Source of the DNA: an uncultured Bacteroides sp.
GTDB taxonomy: Bacteria; Bacteroidota; Bacteroidia; Bacteroidales; Bacteroidaceae
Reading direction: 5' to 3'
NCBI RefSeq assembly: GCF_963676325.1
Contig: NZ_OY781099.1
Location: 3,410,001-3,474,000 of the forward strand
Length of the DNA stretch: 64,000 bases
Positions 1 through 7,599 of the stretch are shown in pieces. The notes under the pieces were generated by a model that had not been told where the DNA came from, searched no databases, and worked only from the letters and a program-made list of their open reading frames with translations. Numbering within the stretch: position 1 is the first letter of the stretch; each line of letters begins with the position of its first letter. The position numbers and the translations under genes are program-made.

Positions 1-1
1 A

Positions 2-268
2 GAAGGAAAACTTTTTAAATCAAACCAACAAAGCTATCTAATAAAAGAGGCAATGCAAAGAACTGCTTTCACATTGGATGAATACGGAGCTCAAATAGAA
101 AGTGAAAGTGAAATAACAACATTGTCAGCTATGGAAGAAGAGAAAGAAAAGCCTCAACCAAAACATTTAATTTTCAACAAACCATTCTTTATAATGCTCA
201 AGAAAACACATTCTAAAAATCCGTATTTTGCAATGTGGGTAGCAAATTCTGAATTAATGATAAAATAG
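2..268 (+). CDS. Serpin family protein, C-terminal fragment (5' end outside window)
   Basis: The frame is open from the window edge, so only the last 88 residues are present. They match the C-terminal third of a serpin. The hinge segment TLDEYGAQIESESE takes the place of the family's V-D-E-x-G-T-E-A, followed by a reactive-centre loop, then FNKPFFIMLKK and YFAMWVANSE, equivalent to the conserved F-x-A-D-x-P-F-x-F-x-I and G-x-V-x-x-P strands. Serpins inhibit proteases by loop insertion; bacterial ones are usually secreted or lipid-anchored. The hinge has bulkier residues (I, E, S) where inhibitory serpins prefer small ones, so inhibitory activity is uncertain. The ATG at 53 is internal and not a start. 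Family assignment is fairly secure; function is inferred. Confidence 0.7.
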   Translation, partial: EGKLFKSNQQSYLIKEAMQRTAFTLDEYGAQIESESEITTLSAMEEEKEKPQPKHLIFNKPFFIMLKKTHSKNPYFAMWVANSELMIK

Positions 269-339
269 CTATGATTAAATTGATGTAAGTGCATATTAAA
301 CACAGAAAAAGATATTGATAATTAATCTCAAAACATAAA

Positions 340-990
340 ATGATATTAATCGGGATATTTCTATTAATAGGGATTCTGCTTTTCTTAGGAAATAAAGCAC
401 AGAAAAAATACTATTATAACACTCTAACATTAATAATATTGATAATGGCTATTATTCAAGCGCCATTATTTTATTACTATACGTCAGGAATGTTAGCCAT
501 TTTTCAATTGATACCATATTTAGCTATAGGAGTTGGACTATCAATATACTTATTATCGCCTTTCTATAAAAAGTCTGACCAAGTAAAAACTAAGTTCCAT
601 AAGTTTGGACTTATTACCGCCATCACTTTAGGTCTTATTTCTTTATTATTTGGTTCAAGTATCGTAGAAAAACTAGATTGGGTAATGAGACATAAAACCA
701 GAGACACAATTGTTACAAACATCAAGAATGAAATACAAAATAGAAAGACTTTAAATTCTTATAATATAGAGAAATGGAATTTCCCACCTATCTCCAATGG
801 AAGAAAAGAGATAGATATTTCAAAAGGAGAAAAAGGAGAACTAACAATTATTTTTTATATTGATCAAGGTTTTATTGATCATTTTTCTGCATTTGTTTAC
901 ACTAATGATTCTAATGAACTGAAAGGATTCTATACCTTTGGTGCAAGCGTTAAACAACTTGATTGTAATTGGTATAGAGTATCGCAATAG
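340..990 (+). CDS. Hypothetical four-helix membrane protein
   Basis: This is a 216-residue protein I do not recognise. The first half holds about four hydrophobic helices (roughly residues 1-17, 28-50, 52-77 and 88-108). The second half is soluble and mixed in charge, running from about residue 112 to the end. No catalytic motif is visible. It lies in an AT-rich stretch with other unrecognised genes, 71 bp downstream of the serpin fragment and on the same strand, so it may share a transcript with it. A membrane-anchored accessory protein is all that can be said. Confidence 0.6.
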   Translation: MILIGIFLLIGILLFLGNKAQKKYYYNTLTLIILIMAIIQAPLFYYYTSGMLAIFQLIPYLAIGVGLSIYLLSPFYKKSDQVKTKFHKFGLITAITLGLISLLFGSSIVEKLDWVMRHKTRDTIVTNIKNEIQNRKTLNSYNIEKWNFPPISNGRKEIDISKGEKGELTIIFYIDQGFIDHFSAFVYTNDSNELKGFYTFGASVKQLDCNWYRVSQ

Positions 991-993
991 AAA

Positions 994-1145
994 TTGATTA
1001 TAAAATAATAGCGCTGGATAGCTATCAAGAACAACAAATATTACATTTTATGAGAAAGACACTGATTTTATCCTTTTTACTTCTAGTAACAGAGATTTGC
1101 TTTGCTCAAGTAGATTCTGTTTCCAGCAATGGATTTTATATCCCA
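994..1145 (+). repeat. 5' cassette duplication, copy 1 (upstream region plus signal peptide)
   Basis: About 55 bp of non-coding DNA and the first 30 or so codons of the 1050 gene are closely matched at 2155-2305, with a one-base indel near the middle. Shared blocks include ATAAAATAATA, AACAACAAA and GACACTGATTTTATC. Similarity stops soon after the signal peptide, so the unit is a promoter/leader/secretion module rather than a whole gene. Confidence 0.75.
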
Positions 1146-1934
1146 AAGAATATTAAAGAGTGCATTCAGCAGCTCGACATAGTATTTACTAAGAAAGCAA
1201 AAGATAAATTCAAACAGCTTGACGAAGACGGATTAAAAAGTCTTAATGGAACAATGATCACTAACGAATGGTTGGAAAATGATTCAACCAGACTAAATAA
1301 GTATTTCTATCAATTAGGGATTGACGATTATCAGAAAATAGACTACCTCATCTTAAAATCCTATCACAGTAAGCTGAATAATACTGCTTTTGATTTTTAC
1401 AAAGAGTGTGAACTATATAAAAATGAGATGTATTCACTCAATTTAGAAAAAGAAAATCAATATAAAATTGATATTGTTGCAGACTCCATTGATGGCGTTT
1501 ACATCCCAGCTGATATTCACGATTGTTTTACGGAGCTTAACAGATTACTGAATGATTCTACCAAGCTTATGATTAGAGAAAAAAACACGGCTTTCGATTT
1601 ATCTGAGTATCATATGGGAATTGGAAGATGGATGCGAAACAATTGGAGACTTTGGGGTGGATCAAGGCTTCAGACCTATTTTATAAACAAGAATGTAAAG
1701 CACCCTGATAATATATCAGGCATTATCTTATTTGCATATAGTAATTATCTGAAAGGAGAGAATATTGATATTGACAAGATTATTGAGAAAGCAAGATTAG
1801 AGGAAGAAAACTTTATTAAAAATAATCCTCCGTTAAAAAGTACAGTAAAATTTAAAGCTTCAAAGCCAAGCAAAAAATACAGAAGATTCTTACGCACCAG
1901 AATAATTGATAACTTTGAAGATCAAGAATACTAA
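1050..1934 (+). CDS. Secreted protein with two DUF6794-like repeats
   Basis: This is a 294-residue protein with a signal peptide (MRKTLILS...CFAQ, cleavage near residue 20). The body contains two related segments, about residues 30-110 and 150-245. Each opens with Y-I-P-x-x-I-x-x-C and continues with L-N/D...K, a tryptophan-containing segment (second copy MRNNWRLWGGSRLQTYF), and then a G-I-I/L-x-S-Y type helix. The second copy carries the more complete signature of the uncharacterised DUF6794 domain, and the first looks shortened. The exported location follows from the signal peptide; no function is known. Its upstream region and signal peptide are duplicated in front of the gene at 2212. Confidence 0.65.
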   Translation: MRKTLILSFLLLVTEICFAQVDSVSSNGFYIPKNIKECIQQLDIVFTKKAKDKFKQLDEDGLKSLNGTMITNEWLENDSTRLNKYFYQLGIDDYQKIDYLILKSYHSKLNNTAFDFYKECELYKNEMYSLNLEKENQYKIDIVADSIDGVYIPADIHDCFTELNRLLNDSTKLMIREKNTAFDLSEYHMGIGRWMRNNWRLWGGSRLQTYFINKNVKHPDNISGIILFAYSNYLKGENIDIDKIIEKARLEEENFIKNNPPLKSTVKFKASKPSKKYRRFLRTRIIDNFEDQEY

Positions 1935-1948
1935 GAAATATATAATAA

Positions 1949-2128
1949 ACTTTTAAGGTATGCGAAAAACTGAAAGTAGATTATGTGACAAACATGTTTG
2001 AAGGTGGATACGACCTAAAGCAGCACCACCATTCATTAGCCGATACAGAAGCTTGCGCGGCAATAGCCATTAATATGCTTAAAAAAAAATACAAACTTAA
2101 AGTTTTGAAGAGCTTTATAACTTTGTAA
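1949..2128 (+). pseudogene. Remnant of a DnaQ/RNase T-like 3'-5' exonuclease
   Basis: An uninterrupted frame of about 59 codons, with no start of its own, encodes K-V-C-E-K-L-K-V-D-Y, then GYDLKQHHHSLADTEACAAI, then INML and a stop. H-H-S-L-A-D-T-E-A-C-A resembles the ExoIII motif (H-x-A-x-x-D-A) near the C terminus of DEDDh exonucleases, and the preceding helix fits the family as well. A stop codon lies directly upstream and none of the N-terminal catalytic motifs is present. It is therefore a 3' fragment stranded between two other genes, evidence that the locus has been rearranged. Confidence 0.6.
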
Positions 2129-2154
2129 AACAGAACTACTGATGCAAATTTGAC

Positions 2155-2305
2155 TTGATAATAAAATAATAACGTTGGATAAGCTATTAAAAACAACAAA
2201 CATTAGATATTATGAGAAGGACACTGATTTTATCAATTATTTTTCTAATAGCAGGACTTTGTTTTGCACAAGTAGGCTCTGTTCCTAACAAAGGAGCTTA
2301 TATTC
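2155..2305 (+). repeat. 5' cassette duplication, copy 2
   Basis: Second copy of the upstream-plus-signal-peptide module described at 994-1145. It begins right after the exonuclease remnant and ends about 30 codons into the gene at 2212. The proteins downstream of the two copies are not similar. Confidence 0.75.
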
Positions 2306-2775
2306 TAAAAGATATCACTAAGCCTAATCAGAGAAAAGTTATTATCAATAAAGATAATGCATGGAATATGGTGGATAAAAAAGCCAAATGGTTTAAAAAA
2401 GGATTAATACCACAAAAGAGTTTAAAAGTTTTGCCAAAAGAGTTTATTGATTTTTGTACTAATTATATAAACGACAGTTTGTATCAAAAGAAACACATAA
2501 ACTTTGATATGCTGATAGGAGTAATTGGTGAATGTGACTCTACAATTATCTTGAACTCACAAAACTGGGAATACTCTAGCTGGAACTTTATAAAAGAATT
2601 CTCGAAAGGCAATAAATTTGAATCTGCTGATAAATGGGATAATCGGTTCTATTTTTCAGATGACAGAGTTTACTTTGAATTTAAACTCAAAGATATCGGT
2701 GTAATCTCTCAACTTGGATTTGAAAAAATAAATAAGGAATGGACTTTGACATTAGATTATACTAATGTCTGTTAG
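2212..2775 (+). CDS. Secreted hypothetical protein
   Basis: A 187-residue protein with a signal peptide (MRRTLILS...CFAQ) almost identical in design to that of the 1050 gene. The mature part is unrelated to DUF6794. It has a segment LPKEFIDFCTNYINDSLYQ, then several aromatic-rich strands ending in W-T-L-T-L-D-Y. This layout recalls small NTF2-like or DUF4348-like periplasmic proteins of Bacteroides, but I could not confirm that by eye. Transcription probably ends at the strong hairpin at 2809-2848. Confidence 0.6.
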   Translation: MRRTLILSIIFLIAGLCFAQVGSVPNKGAYILKDITKPNQRKVIINKDNAWNMVDKKAKWFKKGLIPQKSLKVLPKEFIDFCTNYINDSLYQKKHINFDMLIGVIGECDSTIILNSQNWEYSSWNFIKEFSKGNKFESADKWDNRFYFSDDRVYFEFKLKDIGVISQLGFEKINKEWTLTLDYTNVC

Positions 2776-2808
2776 GTCTACAATTGGTTTGTTATACAAG
2801 CAAATAAA

Positions 2809-2848
2809 ACAATATCCTACTTAGAATTTAATCCAAGTAGGATATTGT
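2809..2848. terminator. Bidirectional stem-loop between convergent genes
   Basis: Perfect 14-bp inverted repeat ACAATATCCTACTT / AAGTAGGATATTGT with a 12-nt loop, between the plus-strand gene ending at 2775 and the minus-strand protease gene ending at 2878. There is no long T-run on either side, so this is inferred from stem strength and position. Confidence 0.6.
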
Positions 2849-2877
2849 CCATCTATTTAAGGCTTCTTATTCAAATA

Positions 2878-3681
2878 TCACTTCTTATAATATTTCAAAG
2901 CTTCAGGCATTAACTTCTGGATATTAGCAATACGTGTTGCATCGGAAGGGTGAGTGCTAAAGAATTCAGGAGCGGACGCTCCACCTTGTGACATTCTTTG
3001 CCAGAACTCAACAGCAACCTGAGGATTATAACCTGCCATTGCAGCAAAAATAAGCCCCATTCTATCAGCTTCACTTTCATTACTGCGGGAATAAGGAAGC
3101 ATTACACCATAATTAGCTCCCAGTCCGTATACTTGTTGAGCAAGTGTTTGAGTAGATGCCGATTTTTTCTGTAACAAAACGCCTAACGCCTGCCCGCCAT
3201 ATTGAGCTATCATTTGCTGACTCATACGTTCTGCTGAATGCTTTGCTACAGCGTGAGCCACTTCATGACCTACCACAATAGCAAGTGCTGCTTCGGTCTT
3301 TGTTATTGGCAAAATTCCTTCATTCACAACAATTTTACCACCAGGCATACAAAATGCATTTGCCGTAGTGTCTTTTACCAAATGAAACTCCCATGCAAAG
3401 TTCTTCACTTCGGCACCCAAACCATTAGCATTAAGATAAGCCTCAACAGCTGCTGCTATCTTTTTACCCACACGTTCTACCATGGCAGTATTTGTTTTAT
3501 TTGTGGATGGTTTGGCTGTAGCCATATACTCCGTGAAACTTTGATTACTCAAACTTAAAACTTCTGAATCGGACACCAGAAGTAGTTGCTTACGACCTGT
3601 TAAAGCCACCGTACTACAAGCACTTACCAATAATACAATAAGTAAAATACCGGGAACTGTTTTTAATTTTTTCATAATCAT
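2878..3681 (-). CDS. M48 family zinc metalloprotease, lipoprotein
   Basis: A 267-residue protein with a lipoprotein signal (hydrophobic stretch, lipobox V-S-A-C with Cys22). The M48 catalytic signature GHEVAHAVAKHSAER places the zinc ligands His139 and His143 and the catalytic Glu140. A second motif, NESEADRMG near residues 201-209, supplies the third ligand. Size and layout match the short BepA/LoiP-like envelope proteases, which degrade or help fold outer-membrane proteins in the periplasm. The first codons read M-I-M-K-K, so translation may begin at codon 1 or 3. A TATTTTTG box lies about 38 bp upstream. The gene is monocistronic by context. Family is certain; substrate is unknown. Confidence 0.9.
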   Translation of the reverse strand: MIMKKLKTVPGILLIVLLVSACSTVALTGRKQLLLVSDSEVLSLSNQSFTEYMATAKPSTNKTNTAMVERVGKKIAAAVEAYLNANGLGAEVKNFAWEFHLVKDTTANAFCMPGGKIVVNEGILPITKTEAALAIVVGHEVAHAVAKHSAERMSQQMIAQYGGQALGVLLQKKSASTQTLAQQVYGLGANYGVMLPYSRSNESEADRMGLIFAAMAGYNPQVAVEFWQRMSQGGASAPEFFSTHPSDATRIANIQKLMPEALKYYKK

Positions 3682-3718
3682 ATAGTCTTAATTAATTTTG
3701 TCTAGTGTAATTAACAAA

Positions 3719-3726
3719 CAAAAATA
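3719..3726 (-). promoter_or_regulatory. -7 box for the M48 protease gene
   Basis: TATTTTTG on the minus strand fits the Bacteroides -7 consensus TAnnTTTG. It is about 38 bp from the start codon. No clear -33 TTTG is seen. Confidence 0.4.
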
Positions 3727-3863
3727 ATAAAAAGATTCATTTTTAATTAATAATTAACTATCATAATTTTATATATATCTATAGTTCTTCCACTTTTAAC
3801 CGCCAATTACTGATTATTACAAGCGTTTATTTCACATATATCTATTGATTATAATCTGCAAAT

Positions 3864-3918
3864 CATTCGCCAATAAATAAAATCCATTGGAGAATGGCTG
3901 AAAATTATTGGCGAATGG
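3864..3918 (+). repeat. Palindromic intergenic element, copy 1
   Basis: Outer arms CATTCGCCAATAA and TTATTGGCGAATG form a perfect 13-bp inverted repeat, with CCATTGGAGAATGG in the middle. The reverse complement is found, about 85-90 percent identical by eye, at 43265-43320. In both places it is joined to GC-rich 22-bp units starting AACTC, so the two copies are one composite element in opposite orientations. Confidence 0.7.
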
Positions 3919-3924
3919 TTATAA

Positions 3925-3990
3925 AACTCTCGCCGGCTTTCTGCCAAACTCCGGTCGGAGTTCGTTCAAGGTCCGGTCGGAGTTTTTTGA
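3925..3990 (+). repeat. Three tandem 22-bp repeats with palindromic CTCCGGTCGGAG-type core
   Basis: Units at 3925-3946, 3947-3968 and 3969-3990 are each exactly 22 bp. Units 2 and 3 share TCCGGTCGGAGTT and agree at about 17 of 22 positions. Unit 1 is a diverged relative with CTCGCCGGC. The core CTCCGGTCGGAG is self-complementary apart from its central bases, so each unit can form a small hairpin. The last unit runs into a T-run. Confidence 0.65.
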
Positions 3991-4310
3991 TCTCTATTTT
4001 TGCAATTCTACAGAAAAACAGCCTGATTACAAATCTATTTTTTGAAACATTTTCAATAAAATAATCACATTGTTATTTACATATTATTTAAATAATAAGA
4101 AATTCTATTTTACATTATTTCCCTTATATAAAATAGCATATTAATCGACATAACAAACATCACTAAATAAAATTACAACAGAATAAACCTCCTAGATACC
4201 AACACCTTAATTGTAATAATTCTATTATACAATCTAATAAACCACCCACAATGATTAGTTAATTATTTACAAATAAATAAACATAAAAGAATATATATAC
4301 ATAAATATGC

Positions 4311-4318
4311 TACCTTTG
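4311..4318 (+). promoter_or_regulatory. -7 box for the BACON/cytolysin-like gene
   Basis: TACCTTTG, a good match to TAnnTTTG, 33 bp before the start codon. No convincing -33 element is visible upstream. Confidence 0.5.
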
Positions 4319-4350
4319 GAAGCAAGAACTAAACAACAAACAGATTAAAC

Positions 4351-5649
4351 ATGAGAACTCCAAAAATATTATACTTATTATTTATAAGTGTATGCCTTAG
4401 TAGCTTCACATCATGCAACGATGATAACAATATCGACAATAAACCCACTATCAGCATAAGTGAAGCCAACATATCTTTTGAAGCAGAAGGTGGCCAGAAA
4501 CAAATTCATCTGACCACAAACAGAGATTGGATTATTTCAGATATTCCCACCTGGATTTCAATAGATAAAGAATCCGGGAACAGCAACTCAGAAGGAATAA
4601 TCACATTAACCACCCAAGTGAATAATGATTTTTCCCCTAAAGAAGCAACGCTTAAAATAACCAGCGGAGATATTTCTACGTATTTAAAAATATCGCAAAA
4701 AGAGGCTATAGAAAAAAGAACAATTGAATGGGAATCTTTTCAAACAGGTTATTTCAATTCTATAAAATATACTATTGGAGAAAATAACACAGAACGGAAC
4801 TATTTATTCCAAACTGATAATCAGTTTATTAATCCCGACATAGAAAAGAAAATATTCGTAGGAAACATAATAAACAGTAACCTAAAAACAAATACTAGCA
4901 TAGTAGAATATAAAGGGTATACATATAATCCTATTACTATTTCCCCACTCATTGTTGTAAAAAATGGACCATTTCCTATTCTAACAATGAATACGCCCAC
5001 AAAAGAAGATTATGATGCCTTTGTTCAAAAAGTGATAGACAGCAGATCTACTACCCAAGACCTGTCTTTTTCTTACTCAAACAAACCTGCCAAATATTTT
5101 TCGTACAGGCAATTACATTTGCTTGGAGTTGGGAATATTGGCATAAAATTAGATGAAGTAGTTTCCGGGCAATCTTACAGAAATAAGGAAATGAGCAAAA
5201 AGACTGGATTATTGTATTCATTCTGCATTACTTCGTTTAGCATTGATATGGATTTACCTGAAAAATTAGTGAAAGAAGAGGTAAAACAAGAAGACCTGGC
5301 TGATGGTGGATTTTCTTACATTTCATCTGTTAGCTATGGACGAACAGGATTTTTGTTAGTAGAATCTGACACTAATTCTGAGAAACTAAGAATTACAGTA
5401 AATAAGGTACTTGCAAATGAAGTACTCACAACAGAGGATAATGCTATTCTCAATGGAATAGATGCATATTATATCTATTATGATAAAGGATATACTTTAA
5501 AAAAGATGGCAGGAAATACAGATGTTATAAGAAAATATGTTTCCAGCATTAGAGCAAATGACGGATATATACAACCTCTGACTTTTTCTGTAAGTAACTA
5601 TCCCGATAGTTCACCAAAAACGATATCCTTCTCTTTAAACTTACCATAA
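4351..5649 (+). CDS. BACON-domain lipoprotein with cholesterol-dependent-cytolysin-like region
   Basis: A 432-residue lipoprotein with lipobox F-T-S-C (Cys22). Residues about 33-116 form a BACON domain (ISFEAEGGQKQIHLTTNRDW, then the W-I-S-I and L-K-I-S-Q strands), a Bacteroidetes surface-adhesion fold. The rest, about 125-432, resembles the pore-forming core of thiol-activated cytolysins. Y-S-F-C-I-T-S-F-S-I-D-M-D-L-P (289-303) matches the family's Y-K-Q-x-F-Y-x-V-x-x-D-x-P. FSYISSVSYGRTGFLLVES (321-339) matches V-S-N-V-A-Y-G-R-x-x-x-x-x-x-E-T. The segment with DAYYIYYDKG and DVIRKYVSSI follows in the family order. There is no membrane-binding domain 4 and no Trp-rich undecapeptide, so it is closer to the short CDC-like proteins of Bacteroidetes. 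Pore formation is inferred only. Confidence 0.7.
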   Translation: MRTPKILYLLFISVCLSSFTSCNDDNNIDNKPTISISEANISFEAEGGQKQIHLTTNRDWIISDIPTWISIDKESGNSNSEGIITLTTQVNNDFSPKEATLKITSGDISTYLKISQKEAIEKRTIEWESFQTGYFNSIKYTIGENNTERNYLFQTDNQFINPDIEKKIFVGNIINSNLKTNTSIVEYKGYTYNPITISPLIVVKNGPFPILTMNTPTKEDYDAFVQKVIDSRSTTQDLSFSYSNKPAKYFSYRQLHLLGVGNIGIKLDEVVSGQSYRNKEMSKKTGLLYSFCITSFSIDMDLPEKLVKEEVKQEDLADGGFSYISSVSYGRTGFLLVESDTNSEKLRITVNKVLANEVLTTEDNAILNGIDAYYIYYDKGYTLKKMAGNTDVIRKYVSSIRANDGYIQPLTFSVSNYPDSSPKTISFSLNLP

Positions 5650-5682
5650 CACACTCTATAATAACAGTTTAAGAATATAATA

Positions 5683-5731
5683 ATCCCATCCTGATATAGT
5701 CCGACAGATAGAGACCTTCTCAAGATGGGAT
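5683..5731. terminator. Stem-loop between convergent genes
   Basis: ATCCCATC pairs with GATGGGAT across a 33-nt loop, between the cytolysin-like gene (ends 5649) and ilvC (minus, ends 5784). A second hairpin, AGAGAGC/GCTCTCT, follows at 5741-5759. Neither has a long T-run, so these are tentative. Confidence 0.4.
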
Positions 5732-5783
5732 ATTCTTTTGAGAGAGCAGAAAGCTCTCTTCAACGTTTTAGCTTAATTTCTGA

Positions 5784-6830
5784 TTAGTTGTTTTCAGGAC
5801 GTAATTTACGTACAACAGCACCAGCTTGCCACATTTCGCTTTCGCGAAGAGCTTTCAATTCAGCATCCAAACCTTCACGATAGTCAGGTTTAGAGTTTGT
5901 ATCAATTGAACGTTGAGCTTCGCTACCGCACTTAACTTCTGAATACAATTTTTCAAATACAGGTTTAGTTGCATCGTGGAAAGGGCCCATCCAGTCAAGA
6001 GCACCACGTTGAGCAGTAGTTGAACAGTTTGCATACATCCAGTCCATACCGTTCTTTGCAAAAAGAGGCATCAATGACTGAGTAAGTTCTTCAACTGTTT
6101 CGTTGAAAGCTTCAGAAGGAGTATGTCCGTTTTCACGCAATGTTTCATATTGAGCAAGAAGTAATCCCTGGATAGCACCCATCAAAGTACCACGTTCACC
6201 TGTTAAGTCAGAGAATACTTCACGTTTGAATGTTGTTTCAAACAAGTAACCTGAACCTACACCGATACCCAAAGCAACTACACGGTTAAATGCATTACCT
6301 GTTGCATCCTGGAAGATAGCGTAAGAAGAGTTCAAGCCACGGCCTTCAAGGAACATTGTACGAAGAGATGTACCAGATCCTTTAGGAGCAACAAGAATTA
6401 CGTCTACATCAGCAGGAGGAACAATTCCTGTTCTTTCTTTGTAAGTGATACCAAAACCGTGAGAGAAATAAAGAGCTTTACCAGCTGTAAGGTTCTTCTT
6501 TACTGTAGGCCACACTTCAATCTGAGCAGCATCTGAAAGAAGGTATTGAATGATAGTACCACGTTGGCAAGCTTCATCTATATCAAACAAAGTTTCTCCT
6601 GGAACCCAACCGTCAGCAACTGCTTTTTCCCAAGTCTTACCACCTTTACGTTGGCCAACAATTACATTAAAACCATTGTCTCTTAAGTTCAATGACTGTC
6701 CAGGTCCCTGAACACCATAACCAATCACTGCAATGATTTCATTTTTCAATACTTCACGTGCTTTCTCTAAAGGAAATTCTTCGCGGGTTACTACATTTTC
6801 AACAACACCGCCAAAATTCATCTGTGCCAT
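5784..6830 (-). CDS. ilvC: Ketol-acid reductoisomerase
   Basis: Catalyses isomerisation and NAD(P)H-dependent reduction of 2-acetolactate or 2-aceto-2-hydroxybutyrate, the second step of valine, leucine and isoleucine synthesis in the cytosol. The 348-residue protein has the Rossmann motif IAVIGYGVQGPGQSLNLRDNG near residues 33-53, then FSHGFGI and the Mg-binding segments EVFSDLTGERGTL and ETVEELTQ typical of the knotted C-terminal domain. It is the last gene of the minus-strand ilv operon, 25 bp after the thioesterase. It is presumably controlled by the attenuator upstream of ilvD. Confidence 0.97.
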   Translation of the reverse strand: MAQMNFGGVVENVVTREEFPLEKAREVLKNEIIAVIGYGVQGPGQSLNLRDNGFNVIVGQRKGGKTWEKAVADGWVPGETLFDIDEACQRGTIIQYLLSDAAQIEVWPTVKKNLTAGKALYFSHGFGITYKERTGIVPPADVDVILVAPKGSGTSLRTMFLEGRGLNSSYAIFQDATGNAFNRVVALGIGVGSGYLFETTFKREVFSDLTGERGTLMGAIQGLLLAQYETLRENGHTPSEAFNETVEELTQSLMPLFAKNGMDWMYANCSTTAQRGALDWMGPFHDATKPVFEKLYSEVKCGSEAQRSIDTNSKPDYREGLDAELKALRESEMWQAGAVVRKLRPENN

Positions 6831-6855
6831 TTTGTTTTCTTTTTTATTTAAAAAA

Positions 6856-7599
6856 CTAATTAAAAAATATCATTTTACTACGGCAAACCACGTCACCGCC
6901 ATTCTTTTTTACCTCAACGTTATACTCATTCTCGCTAATCTTCTGTTTATAGAAGGAAAGAGCATCTCCGTAATAACTTTCCGCAACGTATGCAACTTCA
7001 AAACGTTTAATCCGTTTTTCTTTATACATTTCAATTGGAAAAAGATCGAGAACATGCTCAATATACTTAATACTGTTAACATGTCCGTTAATATCAATAT
7101 CACTATACTTTGCCTGATAAACAGTATCCGGCTCGCAATTATCCACCTTTATTCTGCTTGGCTTTTCTATCGGACACTCTTTGTCGCAAACATAATCTAC
7201 AATGCTTCCTCCATGCAGAGTTAACAAATCAGCCGGTTTACGAGTTTGTTGATTTATCATTGCCCATACAGAGCGTGCATAGCCAATAGTACGTCCATCT
7301 TGATTCAATATTTCAAAATTACGATCCGTAAAAAGCCGGTATACATTCTCTACCCATGTACTTATGCTGAATTTCTCGTACTGATAAGGCATTTCATCCA
7401 GCTCAACAGCTAAACGGGACAGTACCCATGTATAATTTGCCTCATTAAGATTGGCAATACCAAATCCACGATCAGTAGAATGAAAACCTGCACAATTCAA
7501 CAGGTGATTTCCCAACACACCCATGGTGAGGTATCCTGAAAAGTCTACATGGAAAGGCTCGGCCACAAAGTTATATTGCCCTACTTTATTCTGCTCCAT
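6856..7599 (-). CDS. Acyl-ACP thioesterase (double hot-dog)
   Basis: A 247-residue protein of the acyl-ACP thioesterase family (plant FatA/FatB-like, PF01643). It would release free fatty acids from acyl carrier protein in the cytosol. Two hot-dog repeats are visible: residues 10-130, with NCAGFHSTDRGFG and W-V-L-S-R-L, and residues 135-247, with YSDIDINGHVNSIKYIEHVLD, the family's conserved D-x-N-x-H-V-N-N-x-x-Y element. The gene overlaps ilvN by 14 bp and precedes ilvC, so it is translationally coupled inside the branched-chain amino-acid operon. That placement suggests a link between valine/leucine precursors and branched-chain fatty acid formation, which is inference. Confidence 0.88.
   Translation of the reverse strand: MEQNKVGQYNFVAEPFHVDFSGYLTMGVLGNHLLNCAGFHSTDRGFGIANLNEANYTWVLSRLAVELDEMPYQYEKFSISTWVENVYRLFTDRNFEILNQDGRTIGYARSVWAMINQQTRKPADLLTLHGGSIVDYVCDKECPIEKPSRIKVDNCEPDTVYQAKYSDIDINGHVNSIKYIEHVLDLFPIEMYKEKRIKRFEVAYVAESYYGDALSFYKQKISENEYNVEVKKNGGDVVCRSKMIFFN

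Larger units (their letters stand above)
3682..4350. other. Long intergenic region with repeat element and promoters
   Basis: This is 669 bp between divergently transcribed genes, with no plausible coding frame. From left to right it holds the promoter of the M48 gene, a perfect-armed palindrome (3864-3918), three 22-bp repeats (3925-3990), a very AT-rich stretch, and a TACCTTTG -7 box at 4311-4318 ahead of the cytolysin-like gene. Confidence 0.6.

Noticed and set aside
3238..3558. 106-codon plus-strand frame opposite the M48 protease
   Set aside because: Antisense shadow of a clear metalloprotease gene; its translation shows no domain or signal.
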